NCBI GenBank assembly: GCA_000482145.1 | Contig: AUXH01000349.1 | Span: 1-20,478, forward strand | Length of the DNA stretch: 20,478 bases | Reading direction: 5' to 3' | Origin: Strigomonas culicis | Taxonomy: Eukaryota > Euglenozoa > Kinetoplastea > Trypanosomatida > Trypanosomatidae | In this document: positions 8,701 to 16,665 of the stretch, piece after piece | Numbering within the stretch: the stretch's first letter is position 1 | Layout of the letters: each line of letters starts with the position of its first letter | The notes under the pieces: generated by a model | The model's input: the letters and a program-made list of their open reading frames with translations, nothing else | What the model was told of the DNA's origin: nothing | Databases searched by the model: none | Program-made: the position numbers and the translations under genes

Positions 8701-11700
8701 CCCGCGCGATGGCGTCGAGTGTATTCACGATGCCCTGAACCTTGATCAGACTCTTGGGCACATACACGATGAAGCGAACATCTGCCACCATGGCCAGCTT
8801 AATAACGGCCCGCATCTCCTTCTTGAAGAGCTCCACGCTGTAAACACCCTCTTCACCTCGCATCATGATAAGGGGCAGCTTCTTGGCGCAGCTGACAAGC
8901 CGCAGCAGGCGATGGACACCGAAGGTCGACGTGCCCAGCAACACGCGGTGAGGCTCCGCGACCGACTGCACTGCCTCCCCCAGCCGTATCGCTAGCACGG
9001 TCAGCCACGTCGTCTGATGCGTCGTGGAGAGCGCCTTGGGGGGGTGGAACAGGTGGCCCATGTTAGCGAACGCGCCAAGCTGGGGCACCGCGCTGTTGCC
9101 GCTCAAGGCGCTGGAACGCCGACTTATGGACGGTCGACGCCTTGTCGCGGAGTTCGCGCGACTGCGAGGCGCCCCTTCCGGCCGCGCCGGGGGCGCCTCC
9201 CCGCTGCCGGCGGCGCTCATCATGCCTGGGGCAATCGTCGCCACGATGCTCGTGTTCGCGGCGGTCCCGTAGGATATGATGGTCGACTGCAGCGCGCTGT
9301 CTGCCGTGGGTTCCCTCTCGTCGTCGGCAGCCGGTCGCCCGCTCGCCGCACCGCCCTCGTTCGCCCACAGCCGCCGGAGGGGCTGCTCGATCACCTCCTG
9401 GTGTCCCATCTCCAGCTCCGCAATCCAGTCGGCGACGCTGTCCCAGTCTTTCGCGGATGCGGTGTCCAGCGTGGAGGCGGTCTTCGTCACCCTGTCGAGT
9501 GCAGCACTCAGCGACTTCTCCATTCCCTGCGATGATGAGCCGTCGAGCAGCACCTGCTGCGCCATGTTGCTGAACCCCGAGCGCATGGCCGTGATGGGCT
9601 CGTCGTTTGTCCCACACCGCCGCAGCACCGTGTGGTAGTACTTGAAGATGGCGGACACGGTGACCTCACACAACTGCATATCGGAAGCGGCGGTCGCCAA
9701 GTTCTGCCGAACGTAGTCCACGACGTGTAGAAACTCTCGGAAGCGCTGTGGGAGCCGTCGCTGCAGCATGCTGAAGTGGTGGGGCGAGCTCACCTCGTCC
9801 CGCAGCTCGCCCAGCGTCTGGAGAAAGAGCGAGTGCCAGCGCACGACGGCCTCCGACCACTGATCCGCAAATCCATCCGCGCGCTTGCGCCCGCAGGCGG
9901 CTTCGAACAAGGCGTGCACGCCCGCGAAGATTTCACTTCCCTCGAGCGGCGGCAGGTGCATCTGAATCGTCGACCGCGCCACCGCGGGGTCGACCTGGGC
10001 GCCTGCCGCCGGCAGCAGCGACGAAAAGGCAAAGGCCAAATCCGTCACAGGGATCATGCCGTGCGAGGGAGTGCAGATCGCCTTGTGCTTGGCGACGTAG
10101 GCCAGTAAGGCGCCCGCCAGCCCTGTGACATCCTCCCGCCCCTCCGGCAGCGGCGCCGTCGAAAAGACAGAGTCGGGCATGGACAAGTGGACGTCGTCGA
10201 TAACGACAATGAGACGGCGGCCCACCGACGGACCGTAGCGCCCGTCGCTGCGCAGCAGCAGGCGCTCGTAGATACCGTCCTGCATCATTGCTGGGGAAAA
10301 GCGCTGGTTGGCGCTCGTCGTCAACGGGATCCATCGGTCACACAGACGCACCGTCTGAAGCAGCGTCGTTTTCCCGCAGTCCGCTGCTCCCCGTAGCCAC
10401 ACGCTCTGGCCGCAGTCCAGCATGTACTCTGCCGCCGTCAGCAGCGGCACGCGGGAGGCCATGGGGAAGAGGAGCGACCAGGCGTGCACGGAGGGGTGGA
10501 TGTAGCTGAAGCTGGCCCACTTGCAGGAGAACCCCATACGGCTCGCCTCCGCAAACGTCTTCCACCCGACCGGCGTACTGAGGAGGGTCAGCACGCTCGC
10601 CGCCCCATCCTCCAGTGGAGGCAGCACCCGCTCTAAAATCGACCAGCGCTCCGCCACTTCGTGCGCAAGGTCGTCCTCCACCGCCTGCAGCGCCTCCGCG
10701 AGGATGCGAGACATGTTCTGGTCGGTCGGGCCTGTGAAGCCCACGCACCAACAAGCCGCAAAAATGGCAGTTCGGATGGCGAAGAGAGCGTCATTTATTT
10801 CCACGTTCTCCTCGTCCAGGGACGCGGTAGCGGCCACCACCTCATTGGCGTAGGGAATCCACTTGGAGTAGAGACTGCAGCACTGATGACACAAAATGGC
10901 GAAATCCTCGAGCGCGATACAGTTGTGCGCGTCCTCCGGTTCCGTCGGGCTGCATAATTTGCCCGTTGTCGCCTCCAGAAGGGATGGAAGGATCACTAAA
11001 AACACGCTGAGCGCCTCCTCCTTGTTCGGCGCGTCGCACAGACAATCTTGCAGATAGTCACGCCAGTCCGACTCACACTCAACGTAGAAGAGAACCACCT
11101 CTGCCGCCCAGCGAGGGTTCGCAGCTGTCATGCTCTGGGTCGTCATGATGACGCGATGATTTGCGTTGACGGCAGTGTTCTTGCCCGCGAGAGAGATGGT
11201 GCCAATCGCGGGCCATTGCATGGCACTGGACGACATAAACCGGCCGCACTCGACCACGAGATGGTGCGCCTCTTTGCTCGCCTCCACATTCTTCCGCACT
11301 GCACGCAGCAGTCCACCTTCCGCATCCTTGCCGTAGACGTCTTCAGTGGTGAGAAGAGATGGGTTCAGTACCGTATACTTGGTCGAGCCCATCCATTGCT
11401 TCCACAGCTTCGTCTTGCCCGAAAACGCGGGGCCTACTAACGCGATGCAGCTAACAGAGCTGCGCATCGTGCTGCTAAACCGATCCATCTGACCCTCCTC
11501 TCCATACTCCTCTTGTGTAGACTCGTACAACGCGGTGAGAAAGCTGGGGTCCAGCTCAAACGTTTCCACCACGTGGTACTCAAACAGCCGCTGTAGCTCT
11601 TCCTCGTCGCACAGCACACGGTCGAAGGTCAGCCAAAACGCCTCGCAGGAGCACTCTCGCAACGTCTCACGTGACCAGCTGTCTGCCTGCAGGCAGCGGA

Positions 11701-14700
11701 AGAGGACCATCACCAAGCCGCCCATGGTAAACAAAGATGGCCGAAGCTCCTGAAACTGGGCATACAGGAAAGCGAACTGCTCCCACCAGGTATCGACGCC
11801 GTCGTTCTCCGTCAAGTGCAAGATACCGCGCGTGAACAGAAACCCGCGTGTCAGATCGCGCAGAGGGACAGGCACGGTCGAGATGGGCCGGTACTCCACC
11901 GCCAACGAATGCGGAAGGGTCGAGTAGGAGCTCGTCGTCAGCAGGCACATGTAGTTCGCGTTCACACGCACATCCACCGGTGCGCCGTGCGCCCCCAGTG
12001 GTAACGTGACCGGTGTGTCTTCCTTGCCTGAAAGCAGCGCCGCCCGTGCCGTGCGCAAACAGAGCTGCATAAACTCTTCCACTTCTGCACTGCTGCCGTT
12101 CTCGTAATCTTGCAGGCAGAGCGTGAATCCACCGAGCAGTGTAGCTCGCATGAGCGGCCGCAGGATGTCCACCGTCATTCCCTTGAAGCAATGCTGATGA
12201 ATCATGCGCCTTCCGAGGATGGAGCTGATGGCGCCAAGAACTTGCTTCTGCTGTTGATAATCGCCACGCAGCAGCGGCACACTGACCGACAGGGCGCAGA
12301 AAAGGGTGCGGCTCTTTTCAAGAATATCCGGCGAAAGGTACGCTTCCGCGTGTCTGCCTAACAACTCCATGCCGTAGGGAAGTGACATGCCAAGTGTGCG
12401 GACGTCAATGCCCGTCGTTGTCAAATGCGTTTGCAGCATGGCAGTCGAGTTGAGCTCCCCTGGGCTTGTCACACCCGCCTCCATCGCCAGTTGCACCTCA
12501 TCGCGCATGTGCTTAATGTAGCCTATGCTCGCTGCAAGGTGGTTCTGCTCCGCCTTTGGACACCCGGGGCTGGTGGAGATGCGACAGAACTCCTCCAGCA
12601 AGTCTGCCAACTTCGACTTGTACGCAGTGAGACCGCTGGCGCCCCCGAGGCGCAGCGCGTCGTGCATGTCTCTCGTGTGGTTGATTCGTAGTGCCAGATT
12701 GGTGAGCTGCGGAAACCACTCTCTTGCCCACGTGCTCGTCTCACAGCGGCGGAAGGCCGTTGCGCAGGCGCGGACGGCGTGCAGCAGCGAGGCGCACAGC
12801 GTCTGCTCGAACTGCTCCATGAATGGTACGATGGGCATATTGACTAGCCTGATCGGTGTCACGGCATGGATCGTATACCCCTCCTCCGACACAAACCCCA
12901 CAATGTAGCCATCCTCGGTGCGGACGGAGGCCAGTTGTGCGTACATAAACGGCAGAAGCTCACGCAAACGCTCCACGTTGAGTGGAGTGAGAATGGAAAT
13001 GAGCTGGTCATCGGTCAGGAAGTTGAAGCGTGCAAACTTGGATCGCATATTCTCCATCTCACTTCGTAGCAGCTCGATCGTGTCTTCGATGGACGTCTTG
13101 CATATGAGGAGCTGCTCCGCTACAGAGTCCTGCACAATGGCCGTGTATAGCGAGAACTGTGCCTTTTTTAGCATGGCGTTTAATGCCGCCACAGCGTCTT
13201 CTGCGTGTTTCAGCTTCTCCATCACCACCTTGACATTGAAGGAAACGGTCCACGTTCCTTTTTGGACCGTCTCGCGGAGGAGATTGAGGAAGCCCAGCTG
13301 CTGCTGATAGCGCTCCATGTGAACCGTATACGCGAGCAGCACATCACGCGCCTTCTCCGTTGTCGCCTCCCACTCTCCTAGGGCGCTTATCACAACATAC
13401 GTCAGCTCGGGACGGCGGCGCAGCGAGCGACACGAGCGGATATAGCCCTCCAACTGCGCCAGTATACTCTGGTAGCAGTTTGGTGTTATTCTGGTGAACA
13501 AAAGACCGCCGGCACTACGTGTCGTGTGGAGCTGAAAGTACGTCTTCTTGGCGGAGCTCTTCATGGCCTCCAAAAGGCTCTCAACCTCATAATCATTCCA
13601 GGCAAGGGAGGTGATGCGAGAGACCTCTGCCAAGTGGTCAAGGATGCCCGCATCTAGTAGCCTCTGGAGTGTTATGCTGTTGTCCGTGACAGTGTGTGTG
13701 TCTTCCCCTAGCTTGGCCGCAAGTAGGCGCGAAATCTCCTTCCAGTGGTTCTTGCGCAAACCGGGCGTGGTGAGGATGCGAAGAAGGCTATCCAAGTCTT
13801 CGAACCTTGCCAGCGCCGCCTCCTGCTGCACGCCAAGGCGAACGAGTGGCTGATAGGCACGCACACTCCGCGTGGCATTGTGGAGCAGACGTCGCCATGT
13901 TCGCACGGACTCAATCATCTCTGTTGCGTTAAGATTTGATATGGAACATGTGTAATACGATCGCATCTTCCCAATATGATTAATCGTGGTCCAGTACTGC
14001 TCGATAATTTCAAAATGATTGAGCAAAGGGTAGAAATCGTCAAACCGATCGACCACTTTGATGTCAAGTGAATTCTCTTGATACATAATCGTGTTGATTT
14101 CTTCCTTAACCTGTGTCGTAAGAATCCGGAGCTCTGCGCACGTCTGTGCGGCTATATCGCAAATATCTAAGTTGAACATGTTGTATAGTTCCGTCACACC
14201 CGTTGCCAATGTTCTGATATTGTCCCGCACATCCTCGCGCATCACTGTCAATTTATTCTCCAAAAGGGGGCGGCAGTTCAGCTTCGATTGCTCTGCACTG
14301 TCGCAGTCTTTTAACAGCTCGTCGGGCCACTTCATTAGCCGTAATGCCGAGTAATACAACTCGTGTTCAACGGGCACTTGGCACTCCTCCAGACAATGAA
14401 TTTTAGAAATGACTAGGGTGCACTCGTTTTCTCTAAGCGAGTTTGCCATCTTGGCGGCAGAGGCAGTAGCCTCGTAGTACTTCTCCAGCTCGCGAACAGT
14501 AGTGGGTGTCTTTTGGAGCATCTTTTGGACTTCAATGCACTGCGCCTCCGCAGTATCAATTATTTCGTGAATTGCCTCGTGCAAGTCCTTGTACATTTTC
14601 TGCAAAAGAGACTCCCATTTAGACCGGTACTCATCCTTAATCACCTTGCAGCGAATGGAAACACAGCCACAGTAAACAATATCTGGCGTGCAGTGAGGAA

Positions 14701-16315
14701 TGCCGTAAATGCCTTCTTTCAGGCGTGAAATGAGGTCCTGCACTTCAGCTGCGTCGCCATGTTTTGCCAAGTGCAAGTGAAGGACTGGAAGCGAAACATA
14801 TGGAGCATAGGAAGACGCAATCAGATCTATTGTGCGTCCAATTTGCTCAATGATGTTCATGACAAATGTTCGCAAGAAGTTGATTTCCGTGACCGTGACA
14901 ACTGAAATCGGATGACAGTTCAAGTTTAGTGCCCTCAAGATGACAGCCTCCACCTGCGGAAAGGAGTTGGCCTTCACAAGAAGATCATCAAAAATTTCAG
15001 ACAAACCGAACAAGAGCGCCGCAAATGACGGTGACCGTGGCTGATAGTTTTCACCAATAACCATCTCTATCGCTAAAACTGGATGTTTTTGAGCAATCAC
15101 TTTTGCGATCTCCCCTCCTTTGGTGCCGTTGTACTGGAAAAAATGAATCATGTTTTCCAAATTGTAAAAAATAAGTTCGCGGATCTGGTTGATAAAAAAA
15201 ACACGGGTCGCTACAAAAATTTTCTGAAACGCACTGGACCGTAGCTCGTCTTCCTCCATTGTCAAGATGGACTTTGAATTTTCAATATACGAGAAGAAAA
15301 ATTCCTCCACATAAGAGTAAAACTCAATTCGGATTCGCGTAAATGCGCCTTGCATGGAGCGGCTCATTTGAGACAAGAATTCACTGGCGCGTGTTTCCCA
15401 TTCAGTCGTACTAAGGTCAAAAATGACCAAATGGCGAAATCGGTTCTCCCATAGTGCTTTGATCGCAAGAAAGTACAACTGGCTGCCACCACTCCATAGT
15501 TGGCTCTTTTCAAGGACACTCTTGGCAGTTTTAAAATTACGTTTTGCCTCTACTGCAGTATCCTCGTCCAAGCGCAATAATTTGGAGGATCTAGGTTCTG
15601 GGGCCAGCTCTAATTGAAGTGGTGCCAGTAGCTCGCAAACTTTTGCACTTTTGCACATGTAAAAGTGAATTGCTTTCCCTATCCATCCAACGTACTCATC
15701 TCTGAGTAAACTAATTTCGCGAACCACGTGATTCTTATAGCCTTCACCGAACCCTTTCGTGGCTAAAATAACGATGCTGCGCAAGCTGTTGGAATTAATT
15801 GCAGCAAACTCCTTTATAAGAGGTTCATACAAAGCAACTAATTTTGTCATTCGTAAATGCTTCCTATATTCGTAGAGGATCTTCTCGTCTACAGTTGTCC
15901 CTTCATCATCTTCCTTCTCGCAATTCTCGGAAGGAATGCGAGCTTTAACTAAATCGCTAGGAAGTGATTCTTGTATAAGTGTTAACTTTTTAGGTGTGTC
16001 TCTGACAATATAGTTCCCCACAAGAGGCGAATAATGAGAACCAATACGAGAACTCATCGAGTTAGAGCAACCGGAATCTTTTATGAATAGTGGCGTAAAA
16101 GGAAGGTCATTATTTACATGAGCTGATTCTAACTGAACATCTCGAATATTTCCATAATAATCTGGAGAGTAATTCAGCTGTCTGAGTAAAAATGTTCTCG
16201 TCCGTCGCTCATTTTCGCGTTGAACAAAAGGGGGTGTAGGAACACCGTCCCAATAAAAGCGAAGAACTCTTTCAAATCGGCCGAAGGCCTTTTCTTTACT
16301 TTTTTCTCTATCCAT
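2759..16315 (-). CDS. Divergent axonemal-type dynein heavy chain with degenerate AAA1 and AAA4 ATP sites
   Basis: 4518 codons, TAG at 2759-2761. The start is the first in-frame ATG (16313-16315, MDREKSKEK); the 37 open codons before it are polypyrimidine tract with no ATG. Visible order: stem (1 to about 750); linker with FARFNFLTDDQLISIL near 1095; AAA1 from YGMELLG (1314); AAA2 P-loop GPAFSGKT (1628-1635); AAA3 P-loop GAADCGKT (1976-1983) and Walker B VVIDDVHL (D2040-D2041); a disordered Ser/Arg-rich insert (about 2318-2418); AAA4 (from about 2459); stalk coiled coil CC1 (about 2710-2800), microtubule-binding domain (about 2800-2910) and CC2 (about 2913-2965); AAA5; a very divergent AAA6 and C-terminus. 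In AAA1 the P-loop position reads RGDYQQQK (1350-1357) and the Walker B position LQDYEN (1401-1406). In AAA4 the P-loop position reads GTSTFGVH (2461-2468). AAA3 (TTSANQ, RYGPSVGRR) looks axonemal rather than DYNC1/DYNC2. Ordinary dyneins walk on axonemal microtubules; this one probably cannot be a normal motor. Function unknown. Confidence 0.92.
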   Translation of the reverse strand: MDREKSKEKAFGRFERVLRFYWDGVPTPPFVQRENERRTRTFLLRQLNYSPDYYGNIRDVQLESAHVNNDLPFTPLFIKDSGCSNSMSSRIGSHYSPLVGNYIVRDTPKKLTLIQESLPSDLVKARIPSENCEKEDDEGTTVDEKILYEYRKHLRMTKLVALYEPLIKEFAAINSNSLRSIVILATKGFGEGYKNHVVREISLLRDEYVGWIGKAIHFYMCKSAKVCELLAPLQLELAPEPRSSKLLRLDEDTAVEAKRNFKTAKSVLEKSQLWSGGSQLYFLAIKALWENRFRHLVIFDLSTTEWETRASEFLSQMSRSMQGAFTRIRIEFYSYVEEFFFSYIENSKSILTMEEDELRSSAFQKIFVATRVFFINQIRELIFYNLENMIHFFQYNGTKGGEIAKVIAQKHPVLAIEMVIGENYQPRSPSFAALLFGLSEIFDDLLVKANSFPQVEAVILRALNLNCHPISVVTVTEINFLRTFVMNIIEQIGRTIDLIASSYAPYVSLPVLHLHLAKHGDAAEVQDLISRLKEGIYGIPHCTPDIVYCGCVSIRCKVIKDEYRSKWESLLQKMYKDLHEAIHEIIDTAEAQCIEVQKMLQKTPTTVRELEKYYEATASAAKMANSLRENECTLVISKIHCLEECQVPVEHELYYSALRLMKWPDELLKDCDSAEQSKLNCRPLLENKLTVMREDVRDNIRTLATGVTELYNMFNLDICDIAAQTCAELRILTTQVKEEINTIMYQENSLDIKVVDRFDDFYPLLNHFEIIEQYWTTINHIGKMRSYYTCSISNLNATEMIESVRTWRRLLHNATRSVRAYQPLVRLGVQQEAALARFEDLDSLLRILTTPGLRKNHWKEISRLLAAKLGEDTHTVTDNSITLQRLLDAGILDHLAEVSRITSLAWNDYEVESLLEAMKSSAKKTYFQLHTTRSAGGLLFTRITPNCYQSILAQLEGYIRSCRSLRRRPELTYVVISALGEWEATTEKARDVLLAYTVHMERYQQQLGFLNLLRETVQKGTWTVSFNVKVVMEKLKHAEDAVAALNAMLKKAQFSLYTAIVQDSVAEQLLICKTSIEDTIELLRSEMENMRSKFARFNFLTDDQLISILTPLNVERLRELLPFMYAQLASVRTEDGYIVGFVSEEGYTIHAVTPIRLVNMPIVPFMEQFEQTLCASLLHAVRACATAFRRCETSTWAREWFPQLTNLALRINHTRDMHDALRLGGASGLTAYKSKLADLLEEFCRISTSPGCPKAEQNHLAASIGYIKHMRDEVQLAMEAGVTSPGELNSTAMLQTHLTTTGIDVRTLGMSLPYGMELLGRHAEAYLSPDILEKSRTLFCALSVSVPLLRGDYQQQKQVLGAISSILGRRMIHQHCFKGMTVDILRPLMRATLLGGFTLCLQDYENGSSAEVEEFMQLCLRTARAALLSGKEDTPVTLPLGAHGAPVDVRVNANYMCLLTTSSYSTLPHSLAVEYRPISTVPVPLRDLTRGFLFTRGILHLTENDGVDTWWEQFAFLYAQFQELRPSLFTMGGLVMVLFRCLQADSWSRETLRECSCEAFWLTFDRVLCDEEELQRLFEYHVVETFELDPSFLTALYESTQEEYGEEGQMDRFSSTMRSSVSCIALVGPAFSGKTKLWKQWMGSTKYTVLNPSLLTTEDVYGKDAEGGLLRAVRKNVEASKEAHHLVVECGRFMSSSAMQWPAIGTISLAGKNTAVNANHRVIMTTQSMTAANPRWAAEVVLFYVECESDWRDYLQDCLCDAPNKEEALSVFLVILPSLLEATTGKLCSPTEPEDAHNCIALEDFAILCHQCCSLYSKWIPYANEVVAATASLDEENVEINDALFAIRTAIFAACWCVGFTGPTDQNMSRILAEALQAVEDDLAHEVAERWSILERVLPPLEDGAASVLTLLSTPVGWKTFAEASRMGFSCKWASFSYIHPSVHAWSLLFPMASRVPLLTAAEYMLDCGQSVWLRGAADCGKTTLLQTVRLCDRWIPLTTSANQRFSPAMMQDGIYERLLLRSDGRYGPSVGRRLIVVIDDVHLSMPDSVFSTAPLPEGREDVTGLAGALLAYVAKHKAICTPSHGMIPVTDLAFAFSSLLPAAGAQVDPAVARSTIQMHLPPLEGSEIFAGVHALFEAACGRKRADGFADQWSEAVVRWHSLFLQTLGELRDEVSSPHHFSMLQRRLPQRFREFLHVVDYVRQNLATAASDMQLCEVTVSAIFKYYHTVLRRCGTNDEPITAMRSGFSNMAQQVLLDGSSSQGMEKSLSAALDRVTKTASTLDTASAKDWDSVADWIAELEMGHQEVIEQPLRRLWANEGGAASGRPAADDEREPTADSALQSTIISYGTAANTSIVATIAPGMMSAAGSGEAPPARPEGAPRSRANSATRRRPSISRRSSALSGNSAVPQLGAFANMGHLFHPPKALSTTHQTTWLTVLAIRLGEAVQSVAEPHRVLLGTSTFGVHRLLRLVSCAKKLPLIMMRGEEGVYSVELFKKEMRAVIKLAMVADVRFIVYVPKSLIKVQGIVNTLDAIARVGDVSTMFTDAERVTLAKGFQLTQQRTLRSAVFTDDFDLRRRMRRCFSFIVQIDDASEKERLGVDSPFFQDTPGVMLVPTALEMRLHRELVGAVGKTRAAYHATGPDVRSVLTEEKLIDVIAEMYECVKSQCRGMTTEMLLAFAHATREMSVRVLERMWSTHCSATLTLARGDEASAQLKTDATRVKDMASALEDAAKKILTLQQSKAELGEAEVAFRNAAEAERVLLRDKQEDICAREYKVKDEQTESDDTLAAAVSALRRVKLGQIRSMSTMRLPEKGALLMRAIYKILGEELPKRNNGPSELWSAGQKLVCSQEFVQRFTSLNPNEVQDVAPLVVFQQELSAVRYNEASPFAQLLAEYIIAFIDHVRRRVHDFEPVLAALAEEEEITRHQEKIKALEEKADLMQEEVERTQSKMEAEQDHHALLIKREKDFAVRGERLTRYVSLVDRFTSFIDVAAVKQQSEAATFAAGDVIMLSAFYTLLAFQTSARAAGLYQELRKVLKKHGLASSPLPADHVRPLLFHAHTRRMEMFAPTTLPFRHQMGLFSCMERLSCRWLLFCGACATYESILKEYLSVECTSVHVVSATMSQTALTEHLVQSLTSGEGVLLRDVHMKEVFDTIRELMPLAEVLNNHYRAGRTERFKYHVLGRDVEVSPKFFFICTTNSSYVCTHTNVPQWMDVIHLDEPISTSFRYEHFIYDCLPSASTKNDIHVEVQQRRNRFYEELKLLRQVHAVACETISLDLQEIADKGDDMLIQIDTLLSDVDYHDTQLMQLAMQKQGFRKKQWEVWGTLKPAMEQTAATLAFVEHIKLGHFFRNDVLDPYFHNMTCLSHELAARIAPQSFSDLTSECKHFYALVHLTECLLQDFACGWPEYFQGVFSLVLLTGAFEGTTIVSSQRGVLYARELEWMNAKQFAVLKQIMTTTDLWHQDTARQKEVVRTAMRQSGDALLTHLTEERGADSMSGGGSHHSFAHSDEADLVSSYSTDRTSFLTENANVVQFFRRLAQFDLEGAERTARMLCYDFFRSVKDAKTVRVSTAEVAFQDSSSRTFVEVDAGDGLYKDHFGAGVVHTIPPVHSYHRLKEHCARRCVPLIYRTWMPLSTLDKLMLESQAQQWAHQVHPARTAKDLEEVLELVHSCFRARASDKKGHRISIILSPSTAIMEGEPYQDGLAVRSGTRFTRSYAYMLYQLIAVYRSYGAPDSIDRNRLPVLLCLISTPDVSSFVWRFGSPRQELVQGGMTVDWIDMNPRQHLAALLSNEYFMKWDVPAKSTVPRFRAEVQDARAAEQRADGASPTAATSLRGLVTLFLKELLLLHVGVGARRNVTRFDWIRRQGVEGHELPELPELLDVDISDLGVVAMAELLQAWISKSQSRLDSASWPVAAKRRANSGQAARASLSAPADAASAVPTSEANLLLLSRDGPKGRRAFLFHRSQRSAWQQLGVQREGAPLKGFNLVDGLFAMARSAATSASPTKPNIDGQLAQLAFSVFQKYVLILLLNEQVSIRERYTLARMVRFSMLAPSADHVVHYPHLDHSPVGPLVLARSSLKELAALVRAVPSPLMELSGDPVTVRRSAEWVAYCVRKRLFKFYHDSGLATLNSPTLSLASPLVRSLLLEGLPASPPPTCFDAPMTAPSVAWCLAKADLCSLSQQLRPGSVAARYLMQTAECVCMEEPDMPPALWLPALRSPWTLMHLIVVQYSDAAGHRRGSGVPTVVLVVTQRRLLAPTDVLLIDARLSSIFLYTLRECTGWGPTVGDDGKDRYDMMDADHPQPTDLVVALRQVWPDRVTDATAAHDFAASVTNVGSCCTVRMDSAGGVATRYLPPPPYAFMWQVTAPTASPPVRRRPVVPPKGEGVFLTEMGEDQTGQRGGAFYTAGSSQRLTYHYLRYPIPLFVRSLTDCSDAAAPLQRRTDVDPEALAAAEGSRPTAALLAGRTSWRSLGEFDVCIVSEERDRLLNGNLEEQMQSQGALDYYVSVGV

Positions 16316-16665
16316 TACTCCTGTGCGTTCAAGACGGTAATAATTATCATCATAATAAATAAATAAAAAAAGTAAATGAAAGAAGAGGAAGATGAAAAGG
16401 AAAAGAGACGTGAAGTAAAATAACACTCAAAACACATGTAAGAAATGAGGACAAGCGAAAAAAAAAAAAGAATCAAACAAACATTGATATATAAATGTTG
16501 ACATTATCTCTTATAAAAATACAGAATTTAGAATTAATCTCATCCACAGAGAATTTATGTAAGTATGGAAAAGGAAAAAGTCAACAAGTGGAACTCTCGT
16601 GCAAAAGAAGGATATTAATCAACAGAGAATCAAAACCTCAGTTTGATAAAAAGTACGGAAGGTCT
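16316..16665. other. Intergenic region between the 162-aa gene and the dynein-like gene
   Basis: This 350-bp AT-rich gap should carry the 3'UTR of the 162-aa gene and the splice signals of the dynein-like gene. It has a plus-strand A-run near 16459-16470. A short plus-strand frame at 16495-16692 has no recognisable features and reads against the transcription direction, so I do not call it a gene. Confidence 0.65.
16321..16415 (-). promoter_or_regulatory. Pyrimidine tract and putative trans-splice acceptor for the dynein-like gene
   Basis: The minus strand from about 16415 to 16376 is a C/T-rich tract. The first AG after it is at 16322-16321, within GCACAG. That leaves only five bases (GAGTA) before the ATG at 16315. 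An alternative upstream acceptor follows a T-run near 16450 (AG near 16429) and would give a 5'UTR of over 100 nt. Confidence 0.5.

Noticed and set aside
2759..16315. Treating the dynein-like gene as a pseudogene because of the lost ATP sites
   Set aside because: There is no internal stop or frameshift over 4518 codons. The linker, AAA2 and AAA3 P-loops and the microtubule-binding domain are preserved.
16316..16426. Extension of the dynein-like protein by 37 N-terminal residues
   Set aside because: The added codons have no ATG (they would begin at GTG) and encode Phe/Leu-rich sequence that is simply the pyrimidine tract.
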